The notes beneath the pieces were generated by a model. It had not been told where the DNA came from, searched no databases, and was given only the letters and a program-made list of their open reading frames with translations. From NCBI RefSeq assembly GCF_026745355.1, contig NC_079209.1:21359571-21423570 (forward strand): DNA of 64,000 bases, written 5' to 3'. A program made the translations under genes and the position numbers. This DNA is from Beta vulgaris subsp. vulgaris (lineage: Eukaryota; Streptophyta; Magnoliopsida; Caryophyllales; Amaranthaceae). Position 1 is the first letter of the stretch; every line of letters starts with the position of its first letter. Of the stretch, positions 1 through 11,820 are shown one piece after another.

Positions 1-190
1 TATGTGAATTTGTAAAAGTGAATGAAATACTATATATATAACTTCTCAAAAAATAATATACGTACATAGTATACAATATACCTTTCCATTTGTTTTCTTT
101 GTCCCGTTATGAACTTTCAGCTCCCGACAAATTACAGGCTTCATGTGGCAAGTCCCCAGGTTGATCGATTTATATAAGTAGATAGTTGTT

Positions 191-391
191 TTTTTTTATT
201 AGGAAATTAAGTCAGCCCAAGGGCTAACCCCTACAAGGCTACTAGCCTATAGGAAACACCAACACATTGGCTGGTAAGGCATGCATAGCATGCTAAGGAA
301 ATACCCCAGCATAATGCTGGGGGTAAGGATCGAACCCCTGACCTCAAGGGCCAAGGGGGAGCGCTCTACTCACTTGAGCTAATTCCTATCC
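191..391 (-). mobile_element. tRNA-derived SINE
   Basis: A 201-bp element in minus orientation. Read on the minus strand it begins with a tRNA-like head. An A-box-like segment (TAGCTCAAGTGAGTAGAGC) is followed by a B-box-like GGTTCGATCC, the internal RNA polymerase III promoter of tRNA-derived SINEs. It ends in an A tail, seen as the T run at 191-197. The same 21-bp sequence flanks it at 170-190 and 392-412, a perfect target-site duplication of the length expected for LINE-assisted insertion. The perfect TSD implies a fairly young insertion. No coding capacity. Confidence 0.85.
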
Positions 392-756
392 TTATATAAG
401 TAGATAGTTGTTGTCGTAGAAAAATTTGCTTATGAAATTTGAATAAGGGATATCGAGCTAATCACAAAAGTTTGGTAATATTTATTGCACATAAATTAAT
501 TAAAATCAGGGTCACTAATTTACATTGACATAGGACCGTACATTATATTCAGTTTTTCTACATAAGTCTTAATTTGCCACACATTTTTCTCAAGCATCTA
601 AAAAAAGGTTAAAGTAACTATAAGTTGTACGATATCTTATTATTTATATTTTTTCCTTTTGTATTGTCCCTGTTCTTTCAAATGTCTCTTGATTCATCAT
701 TCAAAGACATCTACTATAAAGATTTTAGAATGTTTTTCCTAAAACTATCTTGTGAA

Positions 757-900
757 TATTAGCTTGTGATTTAAAGTTTTATAACCGTGTATTAAAAATA
801 TTTTTGAACTGGCTTATGACCCATGTGTTCTATGGTTGACGTAGTTAATGTCATGGTGGATCATGTGATTTACGATTTATTTTTAAAAGAAAAGGTTGAT
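757..900. repeat. Dispersed repeat, copy 1 of 3
   Basis: Diverged copy of a sequence also found at 1250-1410 and 2040-2200. The shared core runs from TTAGCTTGTGA, through an A/T-rich stretch, to an 'aactggcttatgacccatgtg' type segment. No terminal structure could be assigned. It may be a remnant of an old element. Confidence 0.4.
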
Positions 901-1020
901 TAAATCTTTGCTCCGCCTACTGCTTTTCTTAAAGGCCTAGATAAAATCATAATTCAAACCATCACCGGCACTCAACCATACACCCACTTCCGACAGTCCT
1001 ACTCTTCCCCCCTCCCCCCT

Positions 1021-1046
1021 TCTCTTTCTCTCTCTCTCTCTCTCTT
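1021..1046. repeat. (CT)n microsatellite
   Basis: Almost pure CT dinucleotide run beside a C-rich stretch. Nothing gene-like was seen in 413-1249 apart from this and the dispersed repeat. Confidence 0.9.
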
Positions 1047-1249
1047 GTTGCCCTCATGCAACATCGCTTTTCACCGCCTTAGGCCACTATATTATCATTT
1101 TTATTTGCCTAAGTTAACAAATATTTATTTTTGAGTTTTTTTTTACTGTTTAAGTTATCTTTAAAAATATAGTTCGAAGATTTTTGTAACTTTTTCGTTT
1201 TTAAACTTTGAGAACTCCATGAAAATAATTCTATCTAAAATCTAAAACT

Positions 1250-1410
1250 AATAACTTGTAATTTAAATTTTATCATCTTGTATTGATAATAAATAAAACT
1301 GGCTTACAACCCGTGCATTGTACGGCTATGACTTATGACTTATTTACAATACATAGTACTCTTGTTATTACCTCACTGTAATTGACACTAAGATAAATAC
1401 GTACATTGAA
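1250..1410. repeat. Dispersed repeat, copy 2 of 3
   Basis: Shares with 2040-2200 the order: TAACTTGTAATTTAAA-like start, a 'ggcttacaacccgtgcattg' segment, 'gacttatgacttattta', then 'attgacacta...tacgtacattga'. The copies differ by many substitutions, so this is an old family. Confidence 0.45.
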
Positions 1411-1763
1411 TCTGTATGTTATTCTATTTTCTCTTGCAAATTGAGATCTTGTGGAAAAAAATTACTTCAGTTATGACTACACTTACATTACCACTGGTTT
1501 TGATTATACCATAAACCACACCCATATATAAGAATAATGATATAGAACCTAAGAATATAAAAGCTAAATCCATATAAGTTTGAGAAATAAAACTTAAAAC
1601 TGTTATTTATATATAAAGAACATCTAGTATAATATTCCTAAAAAATGGGTGGTTGTGTATGGAAAATTAATGGTTATCTTATATAGGAAATTAATGGTTA
1701 TCCTCCAATGTTATTCTTTTTGTTTTCTTAAGGTCTTAAATGCATAAATTTGTCCATTAATTT

Positions 1764-1765
<2 letters not shown>

Positions 1766-1811
<46 letters not shown>
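1766..1811. repeat. (AT)n microsatellite
   Basis: Uninterrupted TA/AT dinucleotide run of about 46 bp. The surrounding 1411-2039 is AT-rich intergenic DNA with no supportable gene. Confidence 0.95.
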
Positions 1812-1814
<3 letters not shown>

Positions 1815-2039
1815 AACAAATGGATGCAAGCATATCATACACAATATTTGAACACACACGAATTATTAAGATAAACACATGCCTACATTTTAAATTTTAA
1901 CCTTGAACAAAAGAAGCGAATGTAATCTTAAAGACTAAATAAAGATTTTTCATATAACTATCAATGTTGCATTGTTTATCGTCAATGCTTGCAAAAATGG
2001 AAAATTATTGCATTTGAAAAATCCTAGATAATTTTAAAA

Positions 2040-2200
2040 TTATTAGCTTGTGAATTAAAAGTTTATAATCTAATATTGAGAATATGATTTAAAATTGGTT
2101 GACAACATGTGCGTTATATGATTATAACTTATGAATTATTTATAATAATTTTTAATATATTTATTAATTCGCTAGAATTGACACTGAAAAAGTACGTACA
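2040..2200. repeat. Dispersed repeat, copy 3 of 3
   Basis: Matches 1250-1410 along its length, ending in 'gaattgacactgaaaaagt' and ACGTACATTGA. The matching 3' side shows that the homologous block is at least ~150 bp. 2201-2577 holds nothing recognisable. Confidence 0.45.
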
Positions 2201-3522
2201 TTGATTACAGAAAGTTAATTAAACTTTAACTAATTGTTTTAGTGCTCACCTCAAGCTCATCTAGATTTTATATCTTTATTTATCATACTCCATTTATATA
2301 TCTATATCAATTGTGTTGCATATAAAAAATAAGTATTATAATAGTCCCACTTAATAGAAATTTGCACTAGAAGAAGTAAAGAGGCAATATCATTTGCAGC
2401 CACTGGTAAAACAATCTCTCCCTTACACCTTACTACAACACACAACATTCTCCATATGTAGGTTTGTCTTGTCACTCCGTGATCATAACCGAAGAACACA
2501 CCTTCTTTACCTCTTGATACCATGTTAAAATTTGATGACTAACTTTAATATGTCCAACATTGAAGCTCGAATAAAACTGTAACAGTCCAACATTTTAAGC
2601 AGTTTTCTTAAATAGTAATTGTGATCATTAGTTTAACTAATGGTTTTTAATCTGCTTAATAATTATTGAGTTTATTGAACTCTTGAAATTATAATTGAAA
2701 TCAAAGTTGGATTTTAGCTTAATTATAAAAATTTCAAAAATGCCCTTTTGTTTTCTTAAAAAAAAAAATTGAAAAGGAGGACCCATTTTTCTCTCTCTCT
2801 TGGTGCCTTAGTATTGTGTTGCCAAGTTGAACAACATTTTTGAGCTGTCAAAACACCAAAGCCTCATCAGATTTTTTTTAAGAAATAGATAAGTAGCAAC
2901 TCATTCTCAACTCTTGGAATTCATCAACCATAATTGAAGAAACCCAAAACCCAACCCAATTTCTCTCTCCAGTGGTTGTCCTTCTTCTCACCATCGCTTG
3001 AACATCTTCGGTCGCCATGGCTTGGTGTATGTTGCACCCTTGACTCGCCACCACATAGACACATATCTCCTCTGATTTATGTGATGGTAAGGTTGTTGTC
3101 TCTCGCCGGAGTTGTGCCGGTGCTGCTATTGATTCTGTCACCGCGCGTGACGATGTGTTACGCTGTTGTTTTCTGTCTCCTCTGCTCGATTCCTGTCATG
3201 GTTGTGCTCATCGGAACCTTACGGTGCTATTGTTTCTGTGTTGGTTGTTCTGTCGGCACCGCTGTTCGCCACCACTCACTCCTCCCTATTCGTCGTTGTT
3301 GTTTCTACTCTTCATCTCTCCTACATTTTATTAGTTGGCGTTCTTTAGCTCTTTATGGAGGTATAATAAGAATTCTAAATTTGTTTCCACAGTTTTCAAG
3401 AATTGAAATTCGAAATATGGTTTGAGATTATACTTAAATCAGTTTGTGAACCTCTGTATCATGCTTCCACACTTGTATTTCGGTTACAAGCTTTATAAAT
3501 TAGTTATGTTATAAATTCTAAT

Positions 3523-3930
3523 TATTTGGGCCCATTTCTTGGACCAGCCCACCTATGGCAATACTAAAATACCCCTACATCTAGGGAAGCAAATCCTTCA
3601 CCAGCTGGAGCTGACTAAAATACCCTCATTTATTGGGGCTCCTATCCTCTATAAATAGGGGTTGTCTCATTAGACAAAGGTACGCAATTCTAGGCTACAA
3701 AAACGAGAGCATCTCTCTCTACATTGATCCCTTTCTCTCTCTACCTCAATCATCAACTGACTTGAGCGTCGGAGGGGCGATCCCGGGACCACCCCCGAGG
3801 TAGGCTAACCTTGTTTTGCAGGATCCCGACGTACGGACAATGGAGCTCAGACATACCTTCTTGGGGCCTACATCAAGTCTCTCAGCACACATCAGGATTT
3901 GTGATCACCCTCAATTTCTAGACAGAAACA
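3523..3930 (+). repeat. 5' LTR
   Basis: 408 bp ending GACAGAAACA. It starts TATTTGGG where the 3' copy starts TGTTTGGG, so the terminal TG of this copy is mutated to TA. It carries a TATA box (CTCTATAAATAG at 3647-3658) followed ~100 bp later by the 'ttgagcgtcggaggggcgat' leader segment. Confidence 0.9.
3647..3658 (+). promoter_or_regulatory. LTR TATA box
   Basis: CTCTATAAATAG within the 5' LTR, conserved at about 8410-8421 in the 3' LTR. This is the likely RNA polymerase II core promoter of the retroelement. Confidence 0.7.
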
Positions 3931-3931
3931 G

Positions 3932-3950
3932 TTTGGCGCCGTCTGTGGGG
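3932..3950 (+). other. Primer binding site
   Basis: TTTGGCGCCGTCTGTGGGG lies 1-2 bp after the 5' LTR, the position where a tRNA 3' end primes minus-strand synthesis. The TGGCGCC core is the form seen in Tat/Athila-class plant elements. The exact tRNA was not determined. Confidence 0.7.
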
Positions 3951-5978
3951 AAAGTACAAGAAGTTACTTCGCCACCACTCAGCAAGATTAACCTTGTTGC
4001 TACTCAGCAAAAATCACCTCATTGCTGCTCAGCAATGGCCCCAACCATGAAGACATGCTCCCAATCCAACCGTTCCTGGAGAGCTCAAGCATCTCATATG
4101 CACCTATGGTGCTATCCCTCTATTCGAATGATGAGGCTTTCCACCCCAATGGAGAACCCACTACGGAGTCGGTCATCCCGCAGCATCAGGTCAGATATGA
4201 GTAGCTGACCCAATGCCCATAACTTTAACAAACGTCACCTTGATTGCATCTCATCTTCAACACTCTCGAGCAAAGTCGGATGGGTATGGTCTTCACTCGT
4301 CGTGAGGAGATCATTCGTCCTTCTTGAGATAGTCAGCCTAACCGGCTAGGGCCTAAATAGAGGGAAGGATCGCGTCAACCCTCAAAAGGATAAAACATGT
4401 TATCACTCGGAACAAGTTGTATGAAAGAGCACAACCCATGAAGACTAACCTAAGCCATGGGTGTGGTGACTCAGAACCGTAAAACCTCTCCAGAATAAGT
4501 GGCACCCTCGAGTTTATGATGTAGTTCAGCCAGAGGGGCCTATTCATCAAAAACATCGACTCATCAACGATGTCTACTCATTTAAGGTACCCACTCATCC
4601 TTGGGTGCCCACTCGGCGAAAAGAATATGCTCAGCCAGATATGCCTATTCATCATCAAGGCACCAACTCATCAACGGTACCTACTCCTTCGATGTACCCA
4701 CTCATCCTTGGGTGCTTGCTCAGCCGAGGCATTTACTCGGCCTCAGATGCCTACTCAACTTATGAGAAATTTATCTCAGCTTCAAAGGCACACTATCAAA
4801 AGCCTTGCATCACCCAGATCAACCCAACAAAACTAAGACTATCAAGTTAATAAAGGCGAGCAGAAGGAGACTCGAAAGGCGAGAATTTCGCCATGACACC
4901 TCCTCAGTCAGGAGGGGGAAATCTCATTAACAAAGCCGAAAATGGCTAAGTACAGCACACCGGAACATTCATGATGTCAAAGTGGCGAGGCTCAAATCGA
5001 CCAATATCCTCCATATCCGGACCCGCTCGGACAGTAGGAGACCCCTTCTCCTTTGCCGAGTCACTCATACTTAGCCAAATTCAAGCTAAGTACTTAATTG
5101 GCGCCCACTCGGACAACATGTGGCTGATAGAAGACTCTCTCTCCTTTATCGAGGCGCTCAACTGATAGGAGACCCTCTCTCCTTCGTTGAGCCGCCCTTA
5201 TACTTAAGCCAAATTTAGGCTAAGTAATTCACTAATACCTGCTCGGACAGCGGCCCGGTCGGCCACTCAGTCTTGCACATAACTTGAAGCGAGGCACAAT
5301 CTCGGCCAAGGGAGCTGCTCGGGCAAACTATACTTTGCAAAAGTTCGAGGGCGTTTCACACCCTCTCGGGCCCGGCAGGGTCCCCCAGGAACATGGATCT
5401 CGCTCGTTTTCCACTGGACGATCGCCTTGGGAAAGAATGATGCTACTCTATCCGATCATCCAGCGTGGGGCTAATTGATTGAACGCCTCAGCTGGTCAAA
5501 TGAATACACTTGATGGAGGTGCGATGATGTTCGTCATCTCCTAGAACAAAAACTTCTCCAACGGCACTCAAATATGGAGAGGCCTCCCCCGACTAACTTA
5601 GCCGAGAAACGGCTAATTATTAACAATTGAACCTACTCAGGATCTGAGTAGCGTTAGAAGACCCCCTCGGGAAGCATGGGGCTCACTAGCCCTCCCGGGT
5701 CGAGAAGCTCCATCATTGGCACCTCCTCAGTCGGAAGAGGGCCGTCCTATTAACTTTAGCCGAAAAACGGCTAAGTATCAACTATTGAACCTACTCGAGA
5801 TCTGAGTAGCGTCGGAAGACCTCCCCGTGAAACATGGAGCTAACAAAGCCCTCCCGGGTCGGGAAGCTCGTTCATTGGCACCTCCTCAGTCATAAGAGGA
5901 GCGTCCTAACCAACTTAGCCGAAATATAGCCAAGTATCAACGACTGGGCCTACTCGGGAGTCGAGTAGCGTTGCAAGA

Positions 5979-6640
5979 CCTCCTCGGCCAAACATGGGGC
6001 TCATTAGCCTCCCGAGTCGAGCATATCTCGCGGTACCTCCTTGGCTATGCCAAGAATACCCTACCACTTAGCGAAAATAGCTAAGTGCAAATAAATCAAC
6101 CTCCTCGGCCAAACGTGGGGCTCATTAGCCTCCCGAGTCGAGCATATCTCGTGGTACCTCCTCGGCTATGCCAGGAGTACCCTACCACTTAGCGAAAATA
6201 GCTAAGTGCAAACAAATCAACCTCCTCGACCAAACATGGGCTTATTAGCCTCCCGAGTCGAGCATATCTCGCGGTACCTCCTCGGCTATGCCAGGATTAC
6301 CCTACCACTTAGCGAAAATAGCTAAGTGCAAACAAATCAACCTCCTCGGCCAAACATGGGGCTCATTAGCCTCCCGAGTCGAGCATATCTCGCGGTACCT
6401 CCTCGGCTAGACCAGGAGTACCCTACCACTTAGCGAAAATAGCTAAGTGCAAACAAATTCACCTCCTCGGCCAAACATGGGGCTCATTAGCCTCCCGAGT
6501 CGAGCGTGCAAACAAATTCACCTCCTCGGCCAAACATGGGGCTCATTAGCCTCCCGGGTCGAGCGTGCAAACAAATTCATCTCCTCGGCCAAACATAGGG
6601 CTCATTAGCTTCCCGAGTCGAGCGTGTATCTCGCGGTACC
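5979..6640 (+). repeat. ~120-bp tandem repeats inside the retrotransposon
   Basis: At least four near-identical units start with 'cctcctcggccaaacatggg' near 6101, 6221, 6341 and 6462, a spacing of 120-121 bp. Shortened units follow at ~6500-6640. Each contains GAGTCGAGCATATCTCG and 'ccacttagcgaaaatagcta'. They make up much of the non-coding interior. Confidence 0.9.
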
Positions 6641-7159
6641 TCCTTGGCTAGGCCAGGAGTACCCTATCACTTAGCGAAAATAACTAAGTACACACAAATC
6701 GAGTCGCTCGGCCACTAGGAGACCCTCTCTCCTTTGACGAGTCGCTCTCATACTTGCCAAATTAAAGCTAAGTACCTCATGGCACCCACTCGGACAGCAT
6801 GGGGCTCATTAGCTCCTCATTCGAGTGGCGTCCGACCCGCTCGTCCACTAGGAGTAAGTCTCTCCTTTGACGAGCCACTCTCATACTTAGCCAAATTAAA
6901 GCTAAGTACTCCATGGCACCCACTCGTACATCATGGGGCTCATTAGCTCCTCATCCGAGTGGCGTCCGACCCGCTCGGCTTATTGGAGACCCGCTCGGCC
7001 ACTAGGAGTAAGTCTCTCCTTTGACAAGTCACTCTCATACTTAGCTAAAATCAAGCTAAAGTACTTCATGTGCCCCCACTCGGACAACATGAGGCGCATT
7101 ATTAGCTCCTCACCCGAGTGGCCTCCGATCCGCATAAAGACCTACTCAACCTGAGCACC

Positions 7160-7600
7160 TCCTCGGCCAGCAAAGCTCGAGAGTTGCTCGGCCACTCGGT
7201 CATGGCACTCGCTCGGCCTGGGCATACGGTCAGGGCACCTGGTCGGACTATAAAGCTACTCGGTCAGCAAAGCTCGAGAGCTGCTCGGCCACTCGGTCAG
7301 GGCACCTGGTCGGACTATAAAGCTACTTGGCCAGCAAAGCTCGAGAGCTGCTCGGCCACTTGGTCAGGGCTCCTGGTCGGACTATAAAGCTACTCGGCCA
7401 GCAAAGCTCGAGAGCTGCTCGGCCACTCGGTCAAGGCACCCGGTCGGACTATGAAGTTACTCGGCCAGCAAAGCTCGAGAGCTGCTCGGCCACTCGGTCA
7501 GGGCACCCGGTCGGACTATGAAGCTACTCGGCCAGCAAAGCTCGAGAGCTGCTCGGCCACTCGGTCTAGGCACCTGGTCAGACTATGAAGCTGGTCGGTC
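7160..7600 (+). repeat. ~67-bp tandem repeats inside the retrotransposon
   Basis: Units with AAGCTCGAGAGCTGCTCGG recur at 7271, 7338 and onward about every 67 bp. Several open frames run across this block only because 67 bp repeats without stops. They are not genes. Confidence 0.85.
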
Positions 7601-7739
7601 TAGGCGCACCCGGCCAACCACTCATCAAGGCACCCGAAGGCACTAGGTCGGCCTCTTGACCAAAGGCACCTTATCTGCCATTCGACCATGGCATCCACTC
7701 GGCTAGGGCACTTGGTCGGCAGGGGGAGTCACTCGGCCT

Positions 7740-8060
7740 GTGCACCTGCTCGGCCAAGCGAGCTGCTCGGCTAGGCCAAGGGAGCAAGCTCCACCTCGAC
7801 CAGCTCGGCCAAGGGAGCTGCTCGGCCAAGGGAGCAAGCTCGACCTCGACCAGCTCGGCCAAGGGAGCAAGCTCGACCTCGACCAGCTCGGCCAAGGGAG
7901 CTCGGCCAAGGGAGCTGCTCGGCCAATTTGGCTCGGGGAGATCTGCTCGACCACTAGCGAGTTACTCGGCCACTCGGCCAGCTCAGCTCGTGAAGTTGCT
8001 CGGCCAGCATAGCAGCTCGGCCCGTGAAGGTTCTCGGCCAGCATAGCAGCTCGGCCACTC
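7740..8060 (+). repeat. Short GC-rich 'ctcggccaagggagc' repeats
   Basis: Irregular head-to-tail copies of CTCGGCCAAGGGAGC and CTCGACCTCGACCAG. They produce low-complexity open frames on both strands without coding meaning. Confidence 0.8.
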
Positions 8061-8283
8061 AACCAGCTTATGTTTCGAAAAAGTTTGGGGGCGTTGCCCC
8101 CTAACCCCGACCAGGACCCCCGTGATTGGTTAATCCTAGCGCCAGAAGATTTCCTCCACTACGATCCGGCATGAAAATTCTTGGGTCCCGCTCAATATCG
8201 ACAAAAATGCAATGATCTTATTCCGCCAATCAACCGCACTAAAAATGGCGATTTCCACTCCGATTACTTGGCGTGGGGCTAAT

Positions 8284-8692
8284 TGTTTGGGCCCATTTCT
8301 TGGACGCCCACCTATGGCAAAGTTACTAAAATACCCCTACATCTAGGGAAGCAAATCCTCCACCAGCTGGAGCTGACTAAAATACCCTCATTTATTGGGG
8401 CTCCTATCCTCTATAAATAGGGGTTGTCTCATCAGACAAAGGTACGCAATTCTAGGCTACAAAAACGAGAGCATCTCTCTCTACATTGATCCCTTTCTCT
8501 CTCTACCTCAATTATCAACTGACTTGAGCGTCGGAGGGGCGATCCCGGGACCACCCCCGGGGTAGGCTAACCTTGTTTTGCAGGATTCCGACGTACGGAC
8601 AACGGAGCTCAGACATACCTTCTTGGGGCCTACATCAAGTCTCTCAGCACACATCAGGATTTGTGATCACCCTCAATTTCTAGACAGAAACA
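8284..8692 (+). repeat. 3' LTR
   Basis: Begins TGTTTGGGCCC and ends GACAGAAACA. It is nearly identical to the 5' LTR. The bases before it (GCGTGGGGCTAAT) form only a poor polypurine tract. Confidence 0.9.
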
Positions 8693-10244
8693 CTAATATT
8701 TGAATCTGATTTGGTAATATGTGAGGAAAGAGGAGAAATATTGGAGATTTCAAGTAAGCTTTGGAAGATAATTATAATTAGGTAGGAGGACTAGTATATG
8801 AAGATAAATTGTGGTATTGTTAAATTTATTGTGAATAGAGAAAGTAGAGTAATTGAGTGAATGAATTACCGAAAAAAAAATCTGTACATTGGTTTAGTCT
8901 GAAAGGAAAATGATTTTTCAGAAGGAAGTTTAATCAGATAGTGTGTTTTATTGAGAATAATTATGAATGATAATTATTGTTTTGTGGTGAACTATGTGGA
9001 GTTCAAGATGGAGATCAAGTTTCGATCCTTGGAGGTTATATATAATTGTTCTTGAGGAAAGGTACACACATGTCTTTCCACCTTCGAAATATGAATTTGT
9101 ATTTTGTATAATTACATGGATTTCTTGTGTTGAGCTCGATATATATATGTATGTATATATTTTACAACCGTGGACACCTACAAACATTTATGATTATGAG
9201 TTACAAATGAATTATGAAATGAAGTCATGCTTTGAAAGTTTGAAATTTAAAAAGTCGAGAAGTACCAAAACTTTTAAGAATATAATCTGGTGACATGGTT
9301 ATGTGAACTCGTTTTCATGAACCAAGTTCATGAGACTTTATATGTTTGTAAATGTTCTATTAACGATAGTTATAAAAGTATAATTAATTCAGTATAAGTA
9401 TTTAAGTACAAGTGTTGAGTATAAATATTTCTATAATTACAAGTTTTATTTTATAAGGGGAAGTGAACAACATTTGTGGAGCAGGTTTGCTCATCATGTG
9501 TTTGGAGCGGGTATTGCTCTATTATGTAGGGTCATGACCTAGAAAGTCTTGCAACCAGTACAAAGTTGATAGGGGAGACATCCCCATGAGTTTAGAGATG
9601 GTATAACCTCTCTATTTATATAAGTTCCCCGATTATGGAAACTATAAAGTATTCTTGAAATATGATTTGAGTATGATAATGTGGAAATGATTTCGAAATT
9701 GTTTTAGCTGGCTTAGTTTATGAACTAAAATGAATAGTGGCAAGGTACAGGTGGAGTGAAATGATTCAGATATGAGTTAAGACCAGATAAGGTCGAATAT
9801 TGTGTTATGTTATATTATGTTAAGTTTCTGCCTGTACTTGCCAGCGATTTCTATTACGTGATTAAGCTATGCCAACGATATATTTTAAAGATGAATTATT
9901 TTCCGAGAAATTACCAAGTTTATTTCTTATTTGAAAAAAAAACATTTTTGGTTGCTGCAACGACTTAGGGGTTTATGTAGAAATTTTGAGATATTGTACA
10001 AATGATTTTATAGTGAGAGATACGCTCTCAATAAAGTGTTCTGAAATATTGATTAAGTAGTTGGATTTATTAAAATGTTTTCGAAAGGATTTATCTAATA
10101 AGAGAGGTAACGAAGAACTATTTTATGAAAATTGATTTACGATATACAAGTATATTTTAAGCCACTAAAATAGATTTCTGGTTGAACATTGTATACTTAG
10201 TTTTTCTGATTTTGTTCTTGGAACCTGTCATCGTGGGGGCAGAG

Positions 10245-10512
10245 TAGAGGTGATCATTTTGGCCCGGCCCGTTTTTGGGCCGGATTTTGGGCAGATTTTT
10301 TCGGCCCGGCCCGAATTTTTTTGGCTTTGGGCAGGCAAAAAACAACTTTGTAGTCTATTTTTTGGCCCGGTCCGTTTTGGCCCACAACCCGCTAATCTAG
10401 GCCCGAAATAGCGGGCTTTGGGCACAAAAATTCGGCCCGAATTTAGGCCCAGCCAGACCAATGGGTAATTTTTTTTTTGTCGCGGCTCGAACCCGACCCA
10501 TGATCACCTCTA
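10245..10512. mobile_element. hAT-type MITE, 268 bp
   Basis: Terminal inverted repeats TAGAGGTGATCA / TGATCACCTCTA, flanked by a perfect 8-bp TSD (GGGCAGAG at 10237-10244 and 10513-10520). The interior is rich in GGCCCG/CGGGCC strings that can pair across the element. The short open frames here are by-products of that composition. Confidence 0.92.
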
Positions 10513-10879
10513 GGGCAGAGTTCATTATTAGTGATCTTGCAGGTTCGTGTGTGAAAAGCTCGGAAAGGAGTAAAAGGAAGAATTTGAGTATCAAGGTTAT
10601 AATTAGATTTAATGGTTCAGAGGTTGTATTTAGGAGTATATATCCTTATTTGTGAATATATTATTATATTTTTGGAAATCGAGTAAGGTATTATGTAATC
10701 TGTTATTTGGTTATTGAGGATAATTTGTTGTGGGCCCTGACCCACAGGTCCACGATCGTTTTATAGATTATGTTTCCGCTGCGAGTGAATATAATTCGAG
10801 GTTATTAAGTGTTAATTGAGATTTATGAATGTTAAGTATGATTAGCTAGCAGCTCGGAAGTGCGGGCTGTTACAAAAAT

Positions 10880-11820
10880 TTTTGGAACTCTTCTTGTAAC
10901 TGTTTTCTAGCATAAGATAACTCCTCCATTATGAGATTATTTGACCTTCCATCATTATCAAATCATCCAGAAAGGCATCTTGTTGAATCTACGCAATGTG
11001 CTAGCATTACTTTGTAGCTCTGCCTCGATTTCAGCCAACGCATAGTTTTCCAGCTGTTCATTGCTTAGTTGCAAACATAATTTCTAATGTGATGATGACT
11101 AAAAGTTATGTCTTTTGGTGCAAAGTTATATCGAGACGAAATGTATTACCATTGACGTTAGGTGTTGCATTTGGATCCATAATATTATTTGTTAGTCTAC
11201 ACATATATCGAGTGATGTACATTGTGTGCACATTGCAATAGATTAAATAAGAACATGGTAAAAAATATATTAAATCATGAAATTAATTTCGACAAACATA
11301 CTAAAAGGCGTTCCCATTTGATACTATTTGAAAGACAACTCAATGCGTTCGAGTAAGAGCCGATGTCGCCTCCTTTTTCCTTGTTACTTTGTGTAGGAAA
11401 AAAAGCTTTTCACGTTTATGATCCTATACACGCTTGCTTTTTCGTCTTGCAATTTGCGCAGCTTGTTACTAAAAACCAAAACATTTAACAACCCTACTTG
11501 AAAAGGTAGATTGCTTAGAAATTCATCAGAAAACTATAGGTTACAAATCATAATAATAAGTGAAGCCTTACCTTTAGATACATCCACTAATTAAGGGCCT
11601 TCTATAAATTATTAGCACCGAGTTATTTTCTTGTGGTAGTATATTTTTTTGCACAGTCTTTATGGGCTATAATCACATAGTACATCACATAATTAGTACC
11701 AATCATACAAAGTGTTTTGGGATAAAAAAATCTTCTAGTTGAATATACACATCTAACACATGTAATTGTTTTTTAATATATATATTATATGACACATTAA
11801 AAGCAACGACGTGAAATGTA
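10880..11820. other. Intergenic, nothing recognised
   Basis: AT-rich sequence with no supportable coding frame, RNA gene or terminal repeats. Confidence 0.5.

Larger units (their letters stand above)
3523..8692 (+). mobile_element. Non-autonomous LTR retrotransposon
   Basis: A complete 5.17 kb element with two ~408-bp LTRs, flanked by a perfect 5-bp TSD (CTAAT at 3518-3522 and 8693-8697). It has a primer-binding-site-like TTTGGCGCC just inside the left LTR. The interior has no gag, protease, reverse transcriptase or integrase frame. It is built largely of G+C-rich tandem repeats with recurring 'ctcggcca', so it is a LARD/TRIM-like parasite that would need proteins in trans. The LTR leader ('cttgagcgtcggagg' then a C-rich stretch and a splice-like TTGCAG) resembles that of the Tat-type element at 61400, suggesting a related autonomous partner. 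LTRs differ by about eight substitutions and two small indels, so the insertion is fairly young. Confidence 0.9.
2578..10874. mobile_element. Probable solo LTR (~3.1 kb net) with nested insertions
   Basis: The segment begins TGTAACAGTCC and ends GGGCTGTTACA. These short inverted ends of the TG...CA class are typical of large plant gypsy LTRs. Flanking pentamers are AAAAC on the left and AAAAT on the right, a 4/5 match for a decayed TSD. After removing the nested retrotransposon (3523-8692, plus its 5-bp TSD copy) about 3.1 kb remains with no gag or pol reading frame, which fits a solo LTR of a chromovirus such as Tekay/Del. A hAT MITE (10245-10512) is also nested in it. The family assignment is inference from size and ends. 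An alternative is an unrelated element with similar ends. Confidence 0.45.

Noticed and set aside
320..391. tRNA gene on the minus strand
   Set aside because: A- and B-box-like segments are present, but no cloverleaf closes, and the sequence continues into a SINE body with A tail and TSD.
2505..2525. Possible copia primer-binding site (GGTATCAAGAGG on the minus strand)
   Set aside because: Resembles the initiator-Met site but has no LTR next to it and no gag/pol frame.
2934..3425. 163-codon plus-strand frame
   Set aside because: Lies in the leader-like part of the outer LTR; low-complexity hydrophobic translation without domain support.
7118..8062. Several 60-119 codon frames
   Set aside because: Run through tandem repeats of the non-autonomous retrotransposon; low-complexity translations.
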